Source: Rivularia sp. MS3 (GTDB lineage Bacteria > Cyanobacteriota > Cyanobacteriia > Cyanobacteriales > Nostocaceae). Taken from it: a stretch of 64,000 bases of DNA. Every line of letters begins with the position of its first letter. Within the stretch, counting starts at the first letter, position 1. Both the position numbers and the translations under genes were made by a program. Under the pieces are notes generated by a model. That model had not been told where the DNA came from. It made no database searches and saw only the letters and a program-made list of their open reading frames with translations. Positions 44,751-54,500 of the stretch are shown here, piece after piece. The stretch spans positions 44,625 through 108,624 of the forward strand of contig JAHCMI010000022.1 in the NCBI GenBank assembly GCA_019192545.1. The letters are read 5' to 3'.

Positions 44751-45440
44751 ATGTTTTTTCACAAAAAAGAACTAATTGAAAAAGAAGTAAAAATTGACGA
44801 ACCAAATCCTCGTTTTGCTCAACTTTTACTCGAACAATTTGGTGGCGCAACCGGAGAACTTTCTGCGGCTCTACAGTATTGGGTGCAGTCTTTTCACACC
44901 GAAGATGCAGGTATCAGAGATATGCTGCAAGATATCGCTACCGAAGAGTTTAGTCATTTGGAAATGATTGGTAAACTCATCGAAGTGCATACTTCAAATG
45001 TCGATCAAACAGAGGCATTCAAAAGTACTTTGTTTGCAGTTCGTGGAAAAGGACCTCACTTCCTAGACTCCCAGGGTTCTGCTTGGACTGCAACCTATTT
45101 GAATGAAGGTGGAAGCATGGTACGCGATTTACGTGCAAACATCGCAGCAGAAGCAGGTGCGCGTACTACTTATGAATCTTTGATTCAATTAGCACCAGAC
45201 TCGGGAACCAAAGAAACCTTGGTACACTTGCTAACGCGGGAAATTTCCCACACCAAGATGTTTATGAAAGCATTGGATTCTATGGGTAAATTAACCGAGC
45301 CGTTCTTTGGTAATATTCAGCCTGATTCCACTGTAGATATTTACTACAACCTGTCTACTAACGGTAAAGACGAACGAGGTCCTTGGAACTCCGATGAAAA
45401 CTTCCGTTACATCGCAGATCCGATGAAAGAGAAGGTATAA
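44751..45440 (+). CDS. manganese catalase
   Basis: 229-residue ferritin-like dimanganese catalase, which converts hydrogen peroxide to water and oxygen in the cytosol. The expected ligands are E36 (GATGELSAALQY), E66 and H69 (TEEFSHLEM), E134 (IAAEAGARTTYE) and H167 (REISHTKMF). Their spacing matches the Lactobacillus plantarum enzyme (E35, E66, H69, E148, H181), with a 14-residue shorter middle part. Filamentous cyanobacteria such as Anabaena rely on Mn catalases rather than haem catalases, and one of theirs is tied to salt and drought tolerance. The C-terminus is short, without the long tail of some family members. Good GAGAGGG ribosome site. Confidence 0.92.
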   Translation: MFFHKKELIEKEVKIDEPNPRFAQLLLEQFGGATGELSAALQYWVQSFHTEDAGIRDMLQDIATEEFSHLEMIGKLIEVHTSNVDQTEAFKSTLFAVRGKGPHFLDSQGSAWTATYLNEGGSMVRDLRANIAAEAGARTTYESLIQLAPDSGTKETLVHLLTREISHTKMFMKALDSMGKLTEPFFGNIQPDSTVDIYYNLSTNGKDERGPWNSDENFRYIADPMKEKV

Positions 45441-45632
45441 AATCGTCTAAAGCTCGATAGATAGCTATGAACGGGGAAGAGGTTAATTTACCTTTTCCCT
45501 ATTTCAGTTTTCAGGCAAAATTTACCAATAAGTACCTAAGCAAAATTAATTGTGTATTGTCATTGCGAGGAACGAAGCAATCTCAAGGTTTAGAAGATTT
45601 TAAAATGTTAAATTAATTTTGCACGACTACTT

Positions 45633-46121
45633 ATGAAAAAATTTGATTATTCTTTGGATTATAAAAATATAGATTTTCGTAAATCTCCCGAACTTTATAG
45701 GGTTGGTAAGGGAGAGCAAGGAGTTTTATTAGTAGAACCGTATAAATCAGAGATTTTGCCTTTTTGGCGGTTCAAGACTCCAGATATAGCTAAAGAATCG
45801 AGCGAAAAAATCTATCAATTATTTTTAGATTATCTCGAACAAGATGATTTTATCGGAGCAGACATGGCTCGCAAATTTCTGCAAATGGGCTATACACGGG
45901 CGCGACGATATGCCAATCATAAAAGCGGTAGAAAATATAAAAGTAATCCCCAAAAAGCTGCATCAAAACAAGAAGAAAAAAAATTACGGCAAGAGGTTTT
46001 ACCGAATGAAGTAGATCCCGTAAAAGCAGAGTCGGCAGCAATATTTAAAGAAAAATGGCAGCAGGCAAAAAATAACGAGAAGTACATACAGCTTTTAGAA
46101 AAACATAATAGCGAACAGTGA
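45633..46121 (+). CDS. DUF4385 family protein
   Basis: 162 residues. The N-terminal ~110 residues match DUF4385: FDYSLDYKNIDFRKSPELYRVGKGEQGVLLVEPYKSEILP, FWRFKTPDIAKES and DDFIGADMARKFLQMGYTRARRYANHKSG. The protein is basic in the middle (RKYKSNPQKAASKQEEKKLRQ) and has no signal or membrane segment. The function of the family is unknown; small basic soluble proteins like this may bind nucleic acid, but no evidence is visible. It is 190 bases after Mn catalase; the spacer has a CATTGCGAGGAACGAAGCAA repeat. Confidence 0.8.
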   Translation: MKKFDYSLDYKNIDFRKSPELYRVGKGEQGVLLVEPYKSEILPFWRFKTPDIAKESSEKIYQLFLDYLEQDDFIGADMARKFLQMGYTRARRYANHKSGRKYKSNPQKAASKQEEKKLRQEVLPNEVDPVKAESAAIFKEKWQQAKNNEKYIQLLEKHNSEQ

Positions 46122-46365
46122 ACAGCGAACAGCGAGCAGTTATTCAGTTTTAATTCATAATTCCTAACTCCTACCTCTTTTCTCTAATCCCTTAGATAGA
46201 TTCAAAAAATAATATTTTAGTCTTGGGTTGGTTTTGGTAAAGAGGAATCAAGCTTAAAATCAAAACACAAATTTATACCAGTAGTCTAAGACTGATAATA
46301 ATTCCTGCTGGTAACTGACGATCCGCACCCTCCGGGTGAACAACTATTCGCTGTTGACTAATTAA

Positions 46366-47862
46366 ATGAATTCTTATACTAAAACCATTCTTCGTGATAT
46401 TGGTTTATTTCTACATGTACCGGCAATCATGGCTTGCTTGTCAATACCGGTTTGTTTATTATGGGGTGAATTTTATGCAATACTACCTTTTGTAATCTGC
46501 TGTATTATACCTTTAATAATTGGACAGTTACTATACCGTTTATTTTCTCGTGGTGCGGAGGAAACAAAAATTAGGCACGCTATGATTACTGCGGCTTTAT
46601 GTTGGTTAATTGTACCTGTTATCGGAGCAATTCCGTTTTTAATGGTTGCCTCGAATTTAGCGGCAGCCTCTGAAACATCTCAAACGATTTTGAATTTTCA
46701 AAATCCTTGGAATGCTTTATTTGAAGCTTTTTCTGGATTTACTAGCACTGGTTTATCGGTTGCACTTCGCGCTAGTCAACTACCTCATAGTTTGCAGTGG
46801 TGGCGGAGTTTTATGGAATGGATTGGGGGTGTAGGAGTAATCGTTTTAGTCATATCGCTTTTGGAACCTACTACTGATGCCTATCAACTTTATTCTAGTG
46901 AAGGAAGAGAGAAAAGAATTGCTTCTACCGTACAGGCAACAGCGAGAAGAATTTGGTGGATTTATTTAGTATATACAATTGGCAGTATTTTCATATTTAG
47001 AATTGCAGGAATGCCTTGGTGGGAAGCATTGAACCACGGAATGGCGGGAATGTCTACCGGAGGTTTTAGCGTTCGCGATGATAGTATTGGTTCCTATTCT
47101 GCGATAATTCAAACGGCTGTCATTCCCACTATGATTATCGGAGCTATTAGTTTTCCGGTTCACTATCGGTTACTAACGAAAGGACGTTTATCAGCATTAT
47201 GGAGCGATAATCAACATCAGGCTTTGTGGCTTTTATTGGCTAGCGGAATTGCTTTTTTAGGTTTATTCAATTACAGTTTTTTCGGTTCGCCTTTGTGGCT
47301 GCATACAGTTTTTCAATGGGCTTCTGCTCTCGGAACTTGCGGATTTAATACTATTGATTTATACGATTGGAGCAACAGCGCTAAATTGTTACTAACTTTA
47401 GCCATGATTATCGGTGGTACTGCGGGTTCTACCGTCGGCGGATTTAAGCTTAATAGATTGGTATTTTTATCTAAAGGAGCAGTTTGGAGACTTCGCAGAA
47501 TTTCTTTGAAATCTCACGAATCAATGAATTATCAGCTTGATGGTGAAGTTTTAAATGAAACCGAAGCTACTCGCAAAATAGAAGCAGCAGCAGTTTTAGG
47601 CTTTTTATGGATAGTAATATTAATTATTGGCGTATTTATTCTATTGCAGTTAGCTTTACCAGACTATAGTCTAAGCGATGTTTTATTTGAAGCCGCCTCC
47701 GCTCTAGGAAGTGTAGGTTTATCTGTAGGTATAACCAGTCCCGAATTACCTTGGTTAGGAAAACTAACTTTAATTATATTTATGTGGATGGGAAGGTTAG
47801 AAATTATTCCAGTTTTGATTCTTTTCTCTAAAGTTAGGAAGAAGGTTATAGGTAACAGGTAA
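46366..47862 (+). CDS. TrkH/KtrB-type potassium transporter subunit
   Basis: 498 residues, about ten membrane helices. The four pore loops of the Trk/Ktr/HKT family are visible in order: SGFTSTGLSVA, GMSTGGFSVRD, LGTCGFNTIDL and LGSVGLSVGI, each with the selectivity-filter glycine. The GGVGVIVLVISLLEP segment after the first loop is typical of TrkH, and its longer N-terminus also favours TrkH. It takes up K+ (sometimes Na+) and needs a cytosolic RCK partner (TrkA/KtrA), which is not in this window. Potassium uptake matters for osmotic balance; the neighbouring stress genes fit that loosely. ATG at 46366. Confidence 0.92.
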   Translation: MNSYTKTILRDIGLFLHVPAIMACLSIPVCLLWGEFYAILPFVICCIIPLIIGQLLYRLFSRGAEETKIRHAMITAALCWLIVPVIGAIPFLMVASNLAAASETSQTILNFQNPWNALFEAFSGFTSTGLSVALRASQLPHSLQWWRSFMEWIGGVGVIVLVISLLEPTTDAYQLYSSEGREKRIASTVQATARRIWWIYLVYTIGSIFIFRIAGMPWWEALNHGMAGMSTGGFSVRDDSIGSYSAIIQTAVIPTMIIGAISFPVHYRLLTKGRLSALWSDNQHQALWLLLASGIAFLGLFNYSFFGSPLWLHTVFQWASALGTCGFNTIDLYDWSNSAKLLLTLAMIIGGTAGSTVGGFKLNRLVFLSKGAVWRLRRISLKSHESMNYQLDGEVLNETEATRKIEAAAVLGFLWIVILIIGVFILLQLALPDYSLSDVLFEAASALGSVGLSVGITSPELPWLGKLTLIIFMWMGRLEIIPVLILFSKVRKKVIGNR

Positions 47863-48329
47863 TAGGTAATTGCTTTCTGTTCGCCGTTCACTTATATAAC
47901 GGTAGCCCTTTTATATTAAGATGTGATAATTATTTTTTATTAATATGTTTAACAATCCTAATATCTGACATTGTATTGTAAAAATCTCATCAATATATTA
48001 CTTCCATCTAACGAATGAATTTATTAAGTTTATTGGTTATATTTTTTTATTAAAAAATATTCAGTTAATCATATATCAATATCTATCTTTAGAATGAATA
48101 ATTAACCTTTCAGATGTCTACATAGATAGTTGGCTAATTGAATTTGATTATTTAAAATAGTTATGAGCGAATATAATTCAATTTACAAGAATTAATTGAT
48201 ATTAATTTTTTTTTGCTTAAAAAATAAAGATAATATAATATTTTCCCTGTTATTAAATAATTGCATTTATATTACTTAAAAGTAACCATTTAGTATTTTT
48301 AAAAATTTATTATTAGGATGTAAAGTAAA
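47863..48329. other. AT-rich spacer before the UspA gene
   Basis: 467 bases, strongly AT-rich with many TATTAATA and ATTTATTA runs, no visible gene. The last bases carry AGGATG before the UspA start. Confidence 0.4.
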
Positions 48330-48839
48330 ATGACTTTCCAGAAAATTCTTGTAGCTTTAGAACTTTCACCGAGAGACGAATCGGTATTTTTTGAAGCATT
48401 AAGTTTAGCTGAAAATATCAAAGCGCAATTAACTTTAATTCACTGTTTATCCGATCCAACAGAAATGGCGATGATGTCTCAAACAGGATTAGATACGGGG
48501 TATGGTTTACCTATAACCCCTTCTGCAAGTACTATATCTCCAGCAATGGTGAATATGGACTTAATTAAAGAAGCAAATATTACCAAACATCACGAAGCCG
48601 AAAAGCATTTAGAATTGTATCAACAACAAGCTTCTTCAAAAGGTGTTTCCGTGGAATCTAAATGTTATGAGTCCACAGGTAATATAGGTCTTAAAATTTG
48701 TCAAATTGCTCAAGATTTAAATGTAGATTTGATAGTTCTCGGGCGCAAAGGGCATAACAGTATTGCTGAAGCTTTGTTAGGTAGCGTCAGCAATTACGTA
48801 CTTCACCATGCACCTTGTGCTATCTTGGTCATTCAATAA
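48330..48839 (+). CDS. universal stress protein (UspA family)
   Basis: 169 residues with a single Usp domain. It opens FQKILVALELSPRDESVFFEAL and ends with the ATP-binding GRKGHNSIAEALLGSVSNYV, followed by HHAPCAILVIQ, the normal closing strand. The phosphate-binding glycines and serine of ATP-binding Usps are present, so it likely binds ATP. An insert of about 25 residues (EMAMMSQTGLDTGYGLPITP) in the middle is typical of cyanobacterial forms. Such proteins help cells survive starvation, salt or oxidative stress, but the mechanism is unclear. Next gene on the same strand is 310 bases away. Confidence 0.9.
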   Translation: MTFQKILVALELSPRDESVFFEALSLAENIKAQLTLIHCLSDPTEMAMMSQTGLDTGYGLPITPSASTISPAMVNMDLIKEANITKHHEAEKHLELYQQQASSKGVSVESKCYESTGNIGLKICQIAQDLNVDLIVLGRKGHNSIAEALLGSVSNYVLHHAPCAILVIQ

Positions 48840-49149
48840 GCATAGAAAACTATTGTTTCATCAAACAAATTTACATCTAAAGAGCTAATTAATAATTTCT
48901 TAATCTCTGTCACCAGAATGCTGTTTTCAAGCTTTCTAGCTTGTATTCTATTAAGTGATTCTTAGATACGGGCTGCAAATAGATTAAGTATCACTGCTTT
49001 TGATAACTCAATTTATTTCAAAATGTTTAACTGCCTTAACAGTTAGCTGTACTGAGAAATAAAATTGCAGACAGTATGAGTGCAGTTTTATTTACTAAGC
49101 ATTACTAAAGGCTTATCGAACGCGGTCAAAACTTAAGTGGAGAGTATAA
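48840..49149. other. 310-bp spacer, UspA to DUF2294
   Basis: Apart from a GCTGTTTTCAAGCTTTCTAGC-like stretch near 48920, nothing is recognised. A ribosome site GTGGAGAG precedes the DUF2294 start. Confidence 0.4.
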
Positions 49150-49587
49150 ATGAAAACATCAATTCCAACTCGCGGACAGAGGGAAAGAGAACTTTCACAG
49201 CGCATTCAAGGTTTGTATTCCAATCAATTAGGGCACAGACCGGCAAAAGTTATCTGCCAGCTTTTTGATGATTCTTTAGCAATTGTGATGGAAGATTCTA
49301 TAACCCCAGCAGAACAATTACTAGTAGAACAAGGGCAAGAAGATTTAGCAGAGCAAGTACGTTCCGGTTTAGATGATGCAATAGAACCTAATTTAAAAAC
49401 ATTGATTGAAGAAATTCTAGAAGTCAAAGTTTTAGATTTAATGGGCGATGCTACTTTAAAAACTGGTAGAAGCGGTATAGTGGTTGTGCTATCAAGAACT
49501 CCCGAAGTTCGCAATCCAGATGCTATTCCTAAAGCTAAGCCAAAAGCATCTAATGGTAGAAATGGAAATCATTCTTCTAACGAATAA
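49150..49587 (+). CDS. DUF2294 (MpsC-like) protein, first of a tandem pair
   Basis: 145 residues with a DUF2294 core: LSQRIQGLYSNQLGHRPAKVICQLFDDSLAIVMEDSITPAEQLLVEQGQEDLAEQVR, then LKTLIEEILEVKVLDLMGDATLKTGRSGIVVVLSRTPEV. The domain is small, helical/beta and soluble; its biochemical role is unknown, although some relatives are linked to bicarbonate or cation transport. A low-complexity tail (KAKPKASNGRNGNHSS) follows. The next gene, 175 bases on, is a clear paralogue, so the two probably arose by duplication and may form a heteromer. The upstream neighbour is a universal stress protein. Confidence 0.82.
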   Translation: MKTSIPTRGQRERELSQRIQGLYSNQLGHRPAKVICQLFDDSLAIVMEDSITPAEQLLVEQGQEDLAEQVRSGLDDAIEPNLKTLIEEILEVKVLDLMGDATLKTGRSGIVVVLSRTPEVRNPDAIPKAKPKASNGRNGNHSSNE

Positions 49588-49761
49588 TCTTAATCCATAT
49601 TTTATTGGTAGAAAGATTTTAGGTAATAGTAATTTATAAAGAGCCTGTAAATAATATGTTTAACATAAAAGCTTTCTACCTCTTTTTCCATTATTATTTT
49701 TTTGATTTATCTTAGCTAATTTAAGTTAATAAGTTTTGACTGTTGTTAAAGGGTATTTATT

Positions 49762-50142
49762 ATGCATTCTCAAGTTCAAAGTTTTGACAATTTAGAAAGG
49801 ATTTTAGCAGAACGCATCCAGTCTTTATTTATAAATCAGCTAGGGCATCAGCCTAAAGATGTTTACTGTCGTTTATTAGACAAAAAATTAACTATTGTTG
49901 TCGAGAATGCCATTACAAAACCAGAGAAACTTTTAATGGCAGCAGGATATGAGGAAATAGTTCATAAGGCGAGAAATAGTATAGAAAAAATTTTACAGCC
50001 AGAGTTAAAGAAAATTATTGAAGAAGTGATAACTTTCAAAATTAGTAATATACTTTTTGCAACTCATCTCGATACTGGTTATGTCAGCATAATTGCTTTA
50101 CTGGCTGACAAGTATGTATTAAATTCAACAGAAAAAGGTTAA
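49762..50142 (+). CDS. DUF2294 (MpsC-like) protein, second of a tandem pair
   Basis: 126 residues, similar over its length to the gene just upstream: LAERIQSLFINQLGHQPKDVYCRLLDKKLTIVVENAITKPEKLL aligns with its counterpart, and LKKIIEEVITFKISNILFATHLDTGYVSIIALLAD with the second half. It lacks the first protein's low-complexity tail. The shared NQLGH..KDV.C and T.D..T.Y/SG patterns show both keep the family core. It ends two bases before the convergent response regulator gene. Function unknown. Confidence 0.8.
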   Translation: MHSQVQSFDNLERILAERIQSLFINQLGHQPKDVYCRLLDKKLTIVVENAITKPEKLLMAAGYEEIVHKARNSIEKILQPELKKIIEEVITFKISNILFATHLDTGYVSIIALLADKYVLNSTEKG

Positions 50143-50143
50143 T

Positions 50144-50572
50144 TTAGCGCGGCTTTTGCCTTAAATTTAGATAGCGGCAAATAAGCTCTTCTATTTCTTC
50201 AAGCATATACGGTTTGCTGATATAAGCATCAAAACCGGCTTCTATAATTCGCTGTTTTTCTTCGGCTCTTGCTAAGGCGGTAACAGCTATTACAGGTATG
50301 TGACTTGTAGAACTATCTTGTCTTAAATCATGAAACAAGTCTATACCATTTGTTTCGGGCAACATTATATCTAATAATATTAAATTTGGCTGTGCTTGTT
50401 GTGCTATTACCAAAGTCTTCTTTCCATCAGGTTCGCCAATAAACCTACAGTTTAAAGAATCGACGATGTAATCAATTATCAGTAAATTGTCTTCATTGTC
50501 TTCAACAGCCAAAATGAGAGGAAGCTCTGTAGTTTTCTGCTCATTGCCAAATTCGTGAAGTTCCATTTGCAT
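50144..50572 (-). CDS. single-domain response regulator (CheY-like)
   Basis: 142 residues, a receiver domain without an output domain. The acidic pair lies in LILAVEDNEDN, the phospho-acceptor Asp in LILLDIMLPE, Thr in VIAVTALARA and Lys in ISKPYMLEE, so it is complete and should be phosphorylated. A CFIGEPDGKK-type loop and the ETNGIDLFHDLR helix are typical. Such stand-alone receivers relay phosphoryl groups or bind partner proteins. It lies on the same strand as, and downstream of, another receiver and a large hybrid-less kinase. ATG at 50570-50572, with another two codons on; the choice does not affect the domain. Confidence 0.88.
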   Translation of the reverse strand: MQMELHEFGNEQKTTELPLILAVEDNEDNLLIIDYIVDSLNCRFIGEPDGKKTLVIAQQAQPNLILLDIMLPETNGIDLFHDLRQDSSTSHIPVIAVTALARAEEKQRIIEAGFDAYISKPYMLEEIEELICRYLNLRQKPR

Positions 50573-50871
50573 AGTCTGCTCCGTGGATAATCGATTTATA
50601 TCTCTGCATCCAGCTCAGACGAGACTTTTCTCCAGCAGCAAAAACAGATGCTTTAAGTGGATAAATTGGCTCGTAACTTGCCTTTGACCAGGTTAATAAT
50701 TCTTTGCTTGCTCCAAAAAGAAAGAAACTATCCAAGCTGATACAATGATTATGATACGATAAATTATAAACTAAATTTTAAATTATTACGTATTAAATAA
50801 TTACATTAGAATATGTATACTTCTCACTTAGCATAAAATACGGTTTAATAAAAGTATCTAATTAATACTAT

Positions 50872-51303
50872 TTAAGGTATTTCGCACAAGCTCCAGTATT
50901 TATTTAAAGTGACCATTGTTTCAGCAAACATAGAGAATTTTACTGGTTTGAGTAAGTATCCTGCTACATTTAAACTATAGGCTTTAATTCTATCTTTGTC
51001 TTCATCAGACGTGGTCAGTATAATTACTGGTATTGACTTGAGGTTAGAATCTGCTCTTATTTCTTGAAGAAATTCTAAACCTCCCATTTTTGGCATATTT
51101 AGGTCTAGTAAAATTATTCTTCGCTGCTGGGGGATTTTAGGATAATTGCTATTATTTCCTCGCAGCATGTCTAAAGCCTCGCATCCATCGCAAGCAACAT
51201 AAAGTGGATTTTTGATATTATGTTTTTTAAATGCTCGCTTCACATTCATAATGTCTACTTCATCATCTTCAACGAGTAGCACGTTTAAAATTTTTTCCTC
51301 CAT
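50872..51303 (-). CDS. response regulator, Rcp1-like receiver
   Basis: 143 residues from ATG 51301-51303 (MEEKILNVLLVEDDEVD), preceded by GGAAAGGA. The 20-codon extension upstream is not typical. Receiver features: VEDDEVDIMNVKRAF (acidic pair), IILLDLNMPKMGGLEFL (phospho-acceptor Asp), VIILTTSDEDKDR and YLLKPVKF (Lys). The DEVDIMNVKRAFKKH and LDLNMPKMGG forms are those of the Rcp1 group, the partners of cyanobacterial phytochrome-type kinases. The gene lies 232 bases downstream of the big kinase on the same strand, so it is probably its cognate regulator. Confidence 0.9.
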   Translation of the reverse strand: MEEKILNVLLVEDDEVDIMNVKRAFKKHNIKNPLYVACDGCEALDMLRGNNSNYPKIPQQRRIILLDLNMPKMGGLEFLQEIRADSNLKSIPVIILTTSDEDKDRIKAYSLNVAGYLLKPVKFSMFAETMVTLNKYWSLCEIP

Positions 51304-51535
51304 AATCCTTTCCAAATTAAGATTTAAATCAGTATTTATACATGAATTTGAAATAAATAGCAAATAAGCCTATTTTACAGGGTACTACAATTATATTTTT
51401 ATTTCTTCGCCTACAAGTAATAATAAAACACCCTCTTAACTTATACTTTAGAAATAGTATTAGATAATCATTCGCTTCCAGTTTTTGATCGACTGCTTTA
51501 ATTCTTGATACAAATGAATGATATCGATTTATTAT

Positions 51536-54500
51536 TTACATTCTTCTCTTACTCCAAGTAAACCGGAAAGTTGTACCTATACCAAGCTGAGAATCTAATG
51601 TGATTGTGCCTCCTATTTCTTCTACTATTCTTTTTACTATAGCAAGTCCGATACCAGTATTTTCACGCTTATCTCGCGATTCCAATGTTTGAAATATGAC
51701 AAATATTTTGTCGTGATATTTTTCAGCAATACCTTTACCATCGTCTGTAACGGCGAATTCGTAGAATTCATCTTGCTCGTTAGCTGAAATTGTTACTTTA
51801 CCATCTTCACGGTTATGGTGTTTAACAGCATTACTAATTAAATTAGTGAAAACCTGTTGTAAAGGTATTCTTTCGGTTGTAAAAGTCGGCATTTCCCCAA
51901 TTACTTCAACAGTAAACTCTTTGGGGGGAGCAATTGAATCAATTATTTCTTCAAGAAGCTGAGCTACTGCGACTTTTTCTGCTTGTGTTTTCATTCTTCC
52001 CACGCGGGAATATTGTAAAAGCCCGTTGATTAAAGCTTCCATCCGGTACACTCTGCCGCGTAACAGGTTCATTTGCTTTTGCGTATCGGGAGTCAGAGCT
52101 TCTTGCAAATCTTCCTCAATCCATTCCGATAAATTAGCGATCGCTCTTAATGGTGCTTTCAAATCGTGGGAGGTAACGTAAGCAAATTGATCTAATTCTT
52201 GGTTGCGTTTTTCTAATTCAGTAGTAGTTTGCAGCAAGATTAAGTTAATCTGAGCTAATTCATCAGCCCTAGCTTGTAAAACAGCTTCTGCCTGCTTGCG
52301 CTCGGTAACATCATTGAGGGTACCGTAAACCCCAAGAATTTCGCCATCGGAATTATGTTCGATTTGAGCGTAAATTTCCAGCCACCGGAAATGCTTATCT
52401 TCGGTAAGAATGCGAAATTCATATTGAAAATATTCTTGTTTTTCTGAGATTACCGATTCAAATAATTCTCTACTGTTAAATTTGTCTTCTTCACCATACA
52501 TAAAATCGGTAAATGTTTTGAGCAGACTATCTTCTACCTTAAGGCCAGTAATATCAGCCCAGGCAGCACTCAAAAACGTCCAAATTCCGGTTTTAGCTAT
52601 TTGAAAAACGACTTCTTTGACGCTGTTAACGACATTACGATACAAACGCTCGTTTTCTGCTAAAGCTGTTTCCATGCGTTTGCGCTCGCCCACATTATTA
52701 AAAGCAACACCCACTAAGTTACCCGGTAAAGGAAAAGCAGTTACTTCAAACCAAGAAGTCGGAACGCGATGATCCCCATAAGCAAATTCTCCGAAATCTC
52801 TTACCTGCTTGAATTTTACAACTTCGGCGTAAGCTTCCACGATGCCGATGCGATCTTCATCAAAAAGATTAGGAAAACATTCTTTTATCGGTTTATCTAG
52901 ATAATCTTGAATATCTACACCCAGCATTTGAGATGCAGCAGGATTAATCATTGTTAACCGAAAACTGCTGATATCGTTCAAATCATCCATTTGCCAAATA
53001 CACAAGCCAATTTGGATATTTTCGACAATATCTTCATAAATTTGAATTTCCGCTTTTGCTAATTCTTGGCTTTCAATTAACTCGTCCTTACGCTTATTTG
53101 ATTCTTCCAACTGCGCCGTGCGTCGTTGGACTCTAGCTTCCAACTGCTGATTCAAACGTACAATTTCTGCTTGTGCTGCTTTGCGATCGCTAATATCTTG
53201 GTGAAAACCAACCATGCGAATAGCTTCCCCATGTTGATTCCACTGAGCCATTCCCCGAGCTAAAATCCATTTGTAAGTACCATCTTTGCAACGCAAGCGA
53301 AATTCGGCTCGATACTGGGGACTTTGATGATTTATGTAAGCTTTCCAAGTTGCTTCAGCTAAATCAATATCTTCTGGATGTACTAAACCTCGCCATCCTT
53401 GATAGCTATTTTCGACTTCCGAATCGGTGTAGCCCAGCATCTCTTTATATTGAGTAGAGAAAAAAGCTTGATTGGTTTTCAGATTCCAATCAAAAATGCC
53501 GTCTCCCGTACCTAGTAAAGCTAGATTCCAACGTTCTTCACTTTTTCGCAGCGCTTCAATAATTTGTTTCTTATCACTAATATCCCGCCCTTCGGGAATC
53601 AATAATTCCACTTCTCCTAATTCGTTAAAAACTGGTTTGAGAGAAAAATCAATTGTCGTAACTTTATTCCCAGCCCCTAATACATCTACTTCATAACGAA
53701 CAAACTCGCCATTGCTAGCTCTTTTTATTGCCTGCTGTAACGATTGCTGCGTTTGAGGAGAAATTGTCCACCAATAATTTTCCCAAAATGGACGATTAAC
53801 TACATCTTCTTTAGTTATTCCCCCGAAATTCAAAGCAGTTTGATTCGCTTCTAACAAAGTACCGTCTGGTTTTAACAAGCCGATGAACTGATACATCGAA
53901 TCAAAAATTGCTCGAAAACGTCTTTCGCTTTCTCGCAATCGCGCTTCTGCTTGCTTGCGCTCGGTAATATTAACGCTGGTACCGACAATACGATAAATTT
54001 GTGAATTTTGATTATACAAAGGCTTTAGATTTGTTAACCACCAAGAATATTCTTCCTCATCATTAAATCTCAAACATTCTTCATAAGTAATGCTTTCTCC
54101 AACTAGCAAACATTGATTGTAGCGTTCTGTAACCAACAAAGCTGAATCGTGGGGAAGAACTTGTTCAGGAGTTTTTCCTTCAACTTGCTCTAAAGTCATT
54201 CCCATTAGCTTTTCAGTAACTGGGTTGATACTTTCATAAGTAAATTCGCCTTTTTTCGTAGTATCAACCACAAAAATTGCTTCTGTTACGCCTTCATAAA
54301 TACTGCGTAAAAACTGTTCTTTTTGCTTTTTATCTTCAATTTCTGATTGCAGATTCTCAGGGGTTGGCAAAGTTAAGATTTGGGGAACCAAATAAGTTAG
54401 TGCAATCGCAGTTATAAAAGACACTACAGCAGTCATCGCTCTCACGTACCCCGAAATCCAATAATCTGGATGCCACAAAGTCCAGATATCTATCAAATGT

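Noticed and set aside
50541..50735. A 64-codon minus-strand frame upstream of the single-domain response regulator (starts MDSFFLFGASKE).
   Set aside because: It overlaps the regulator start in another frame, has no clear ribosome site and no recognisable domain; more likely chance or leader sequence.
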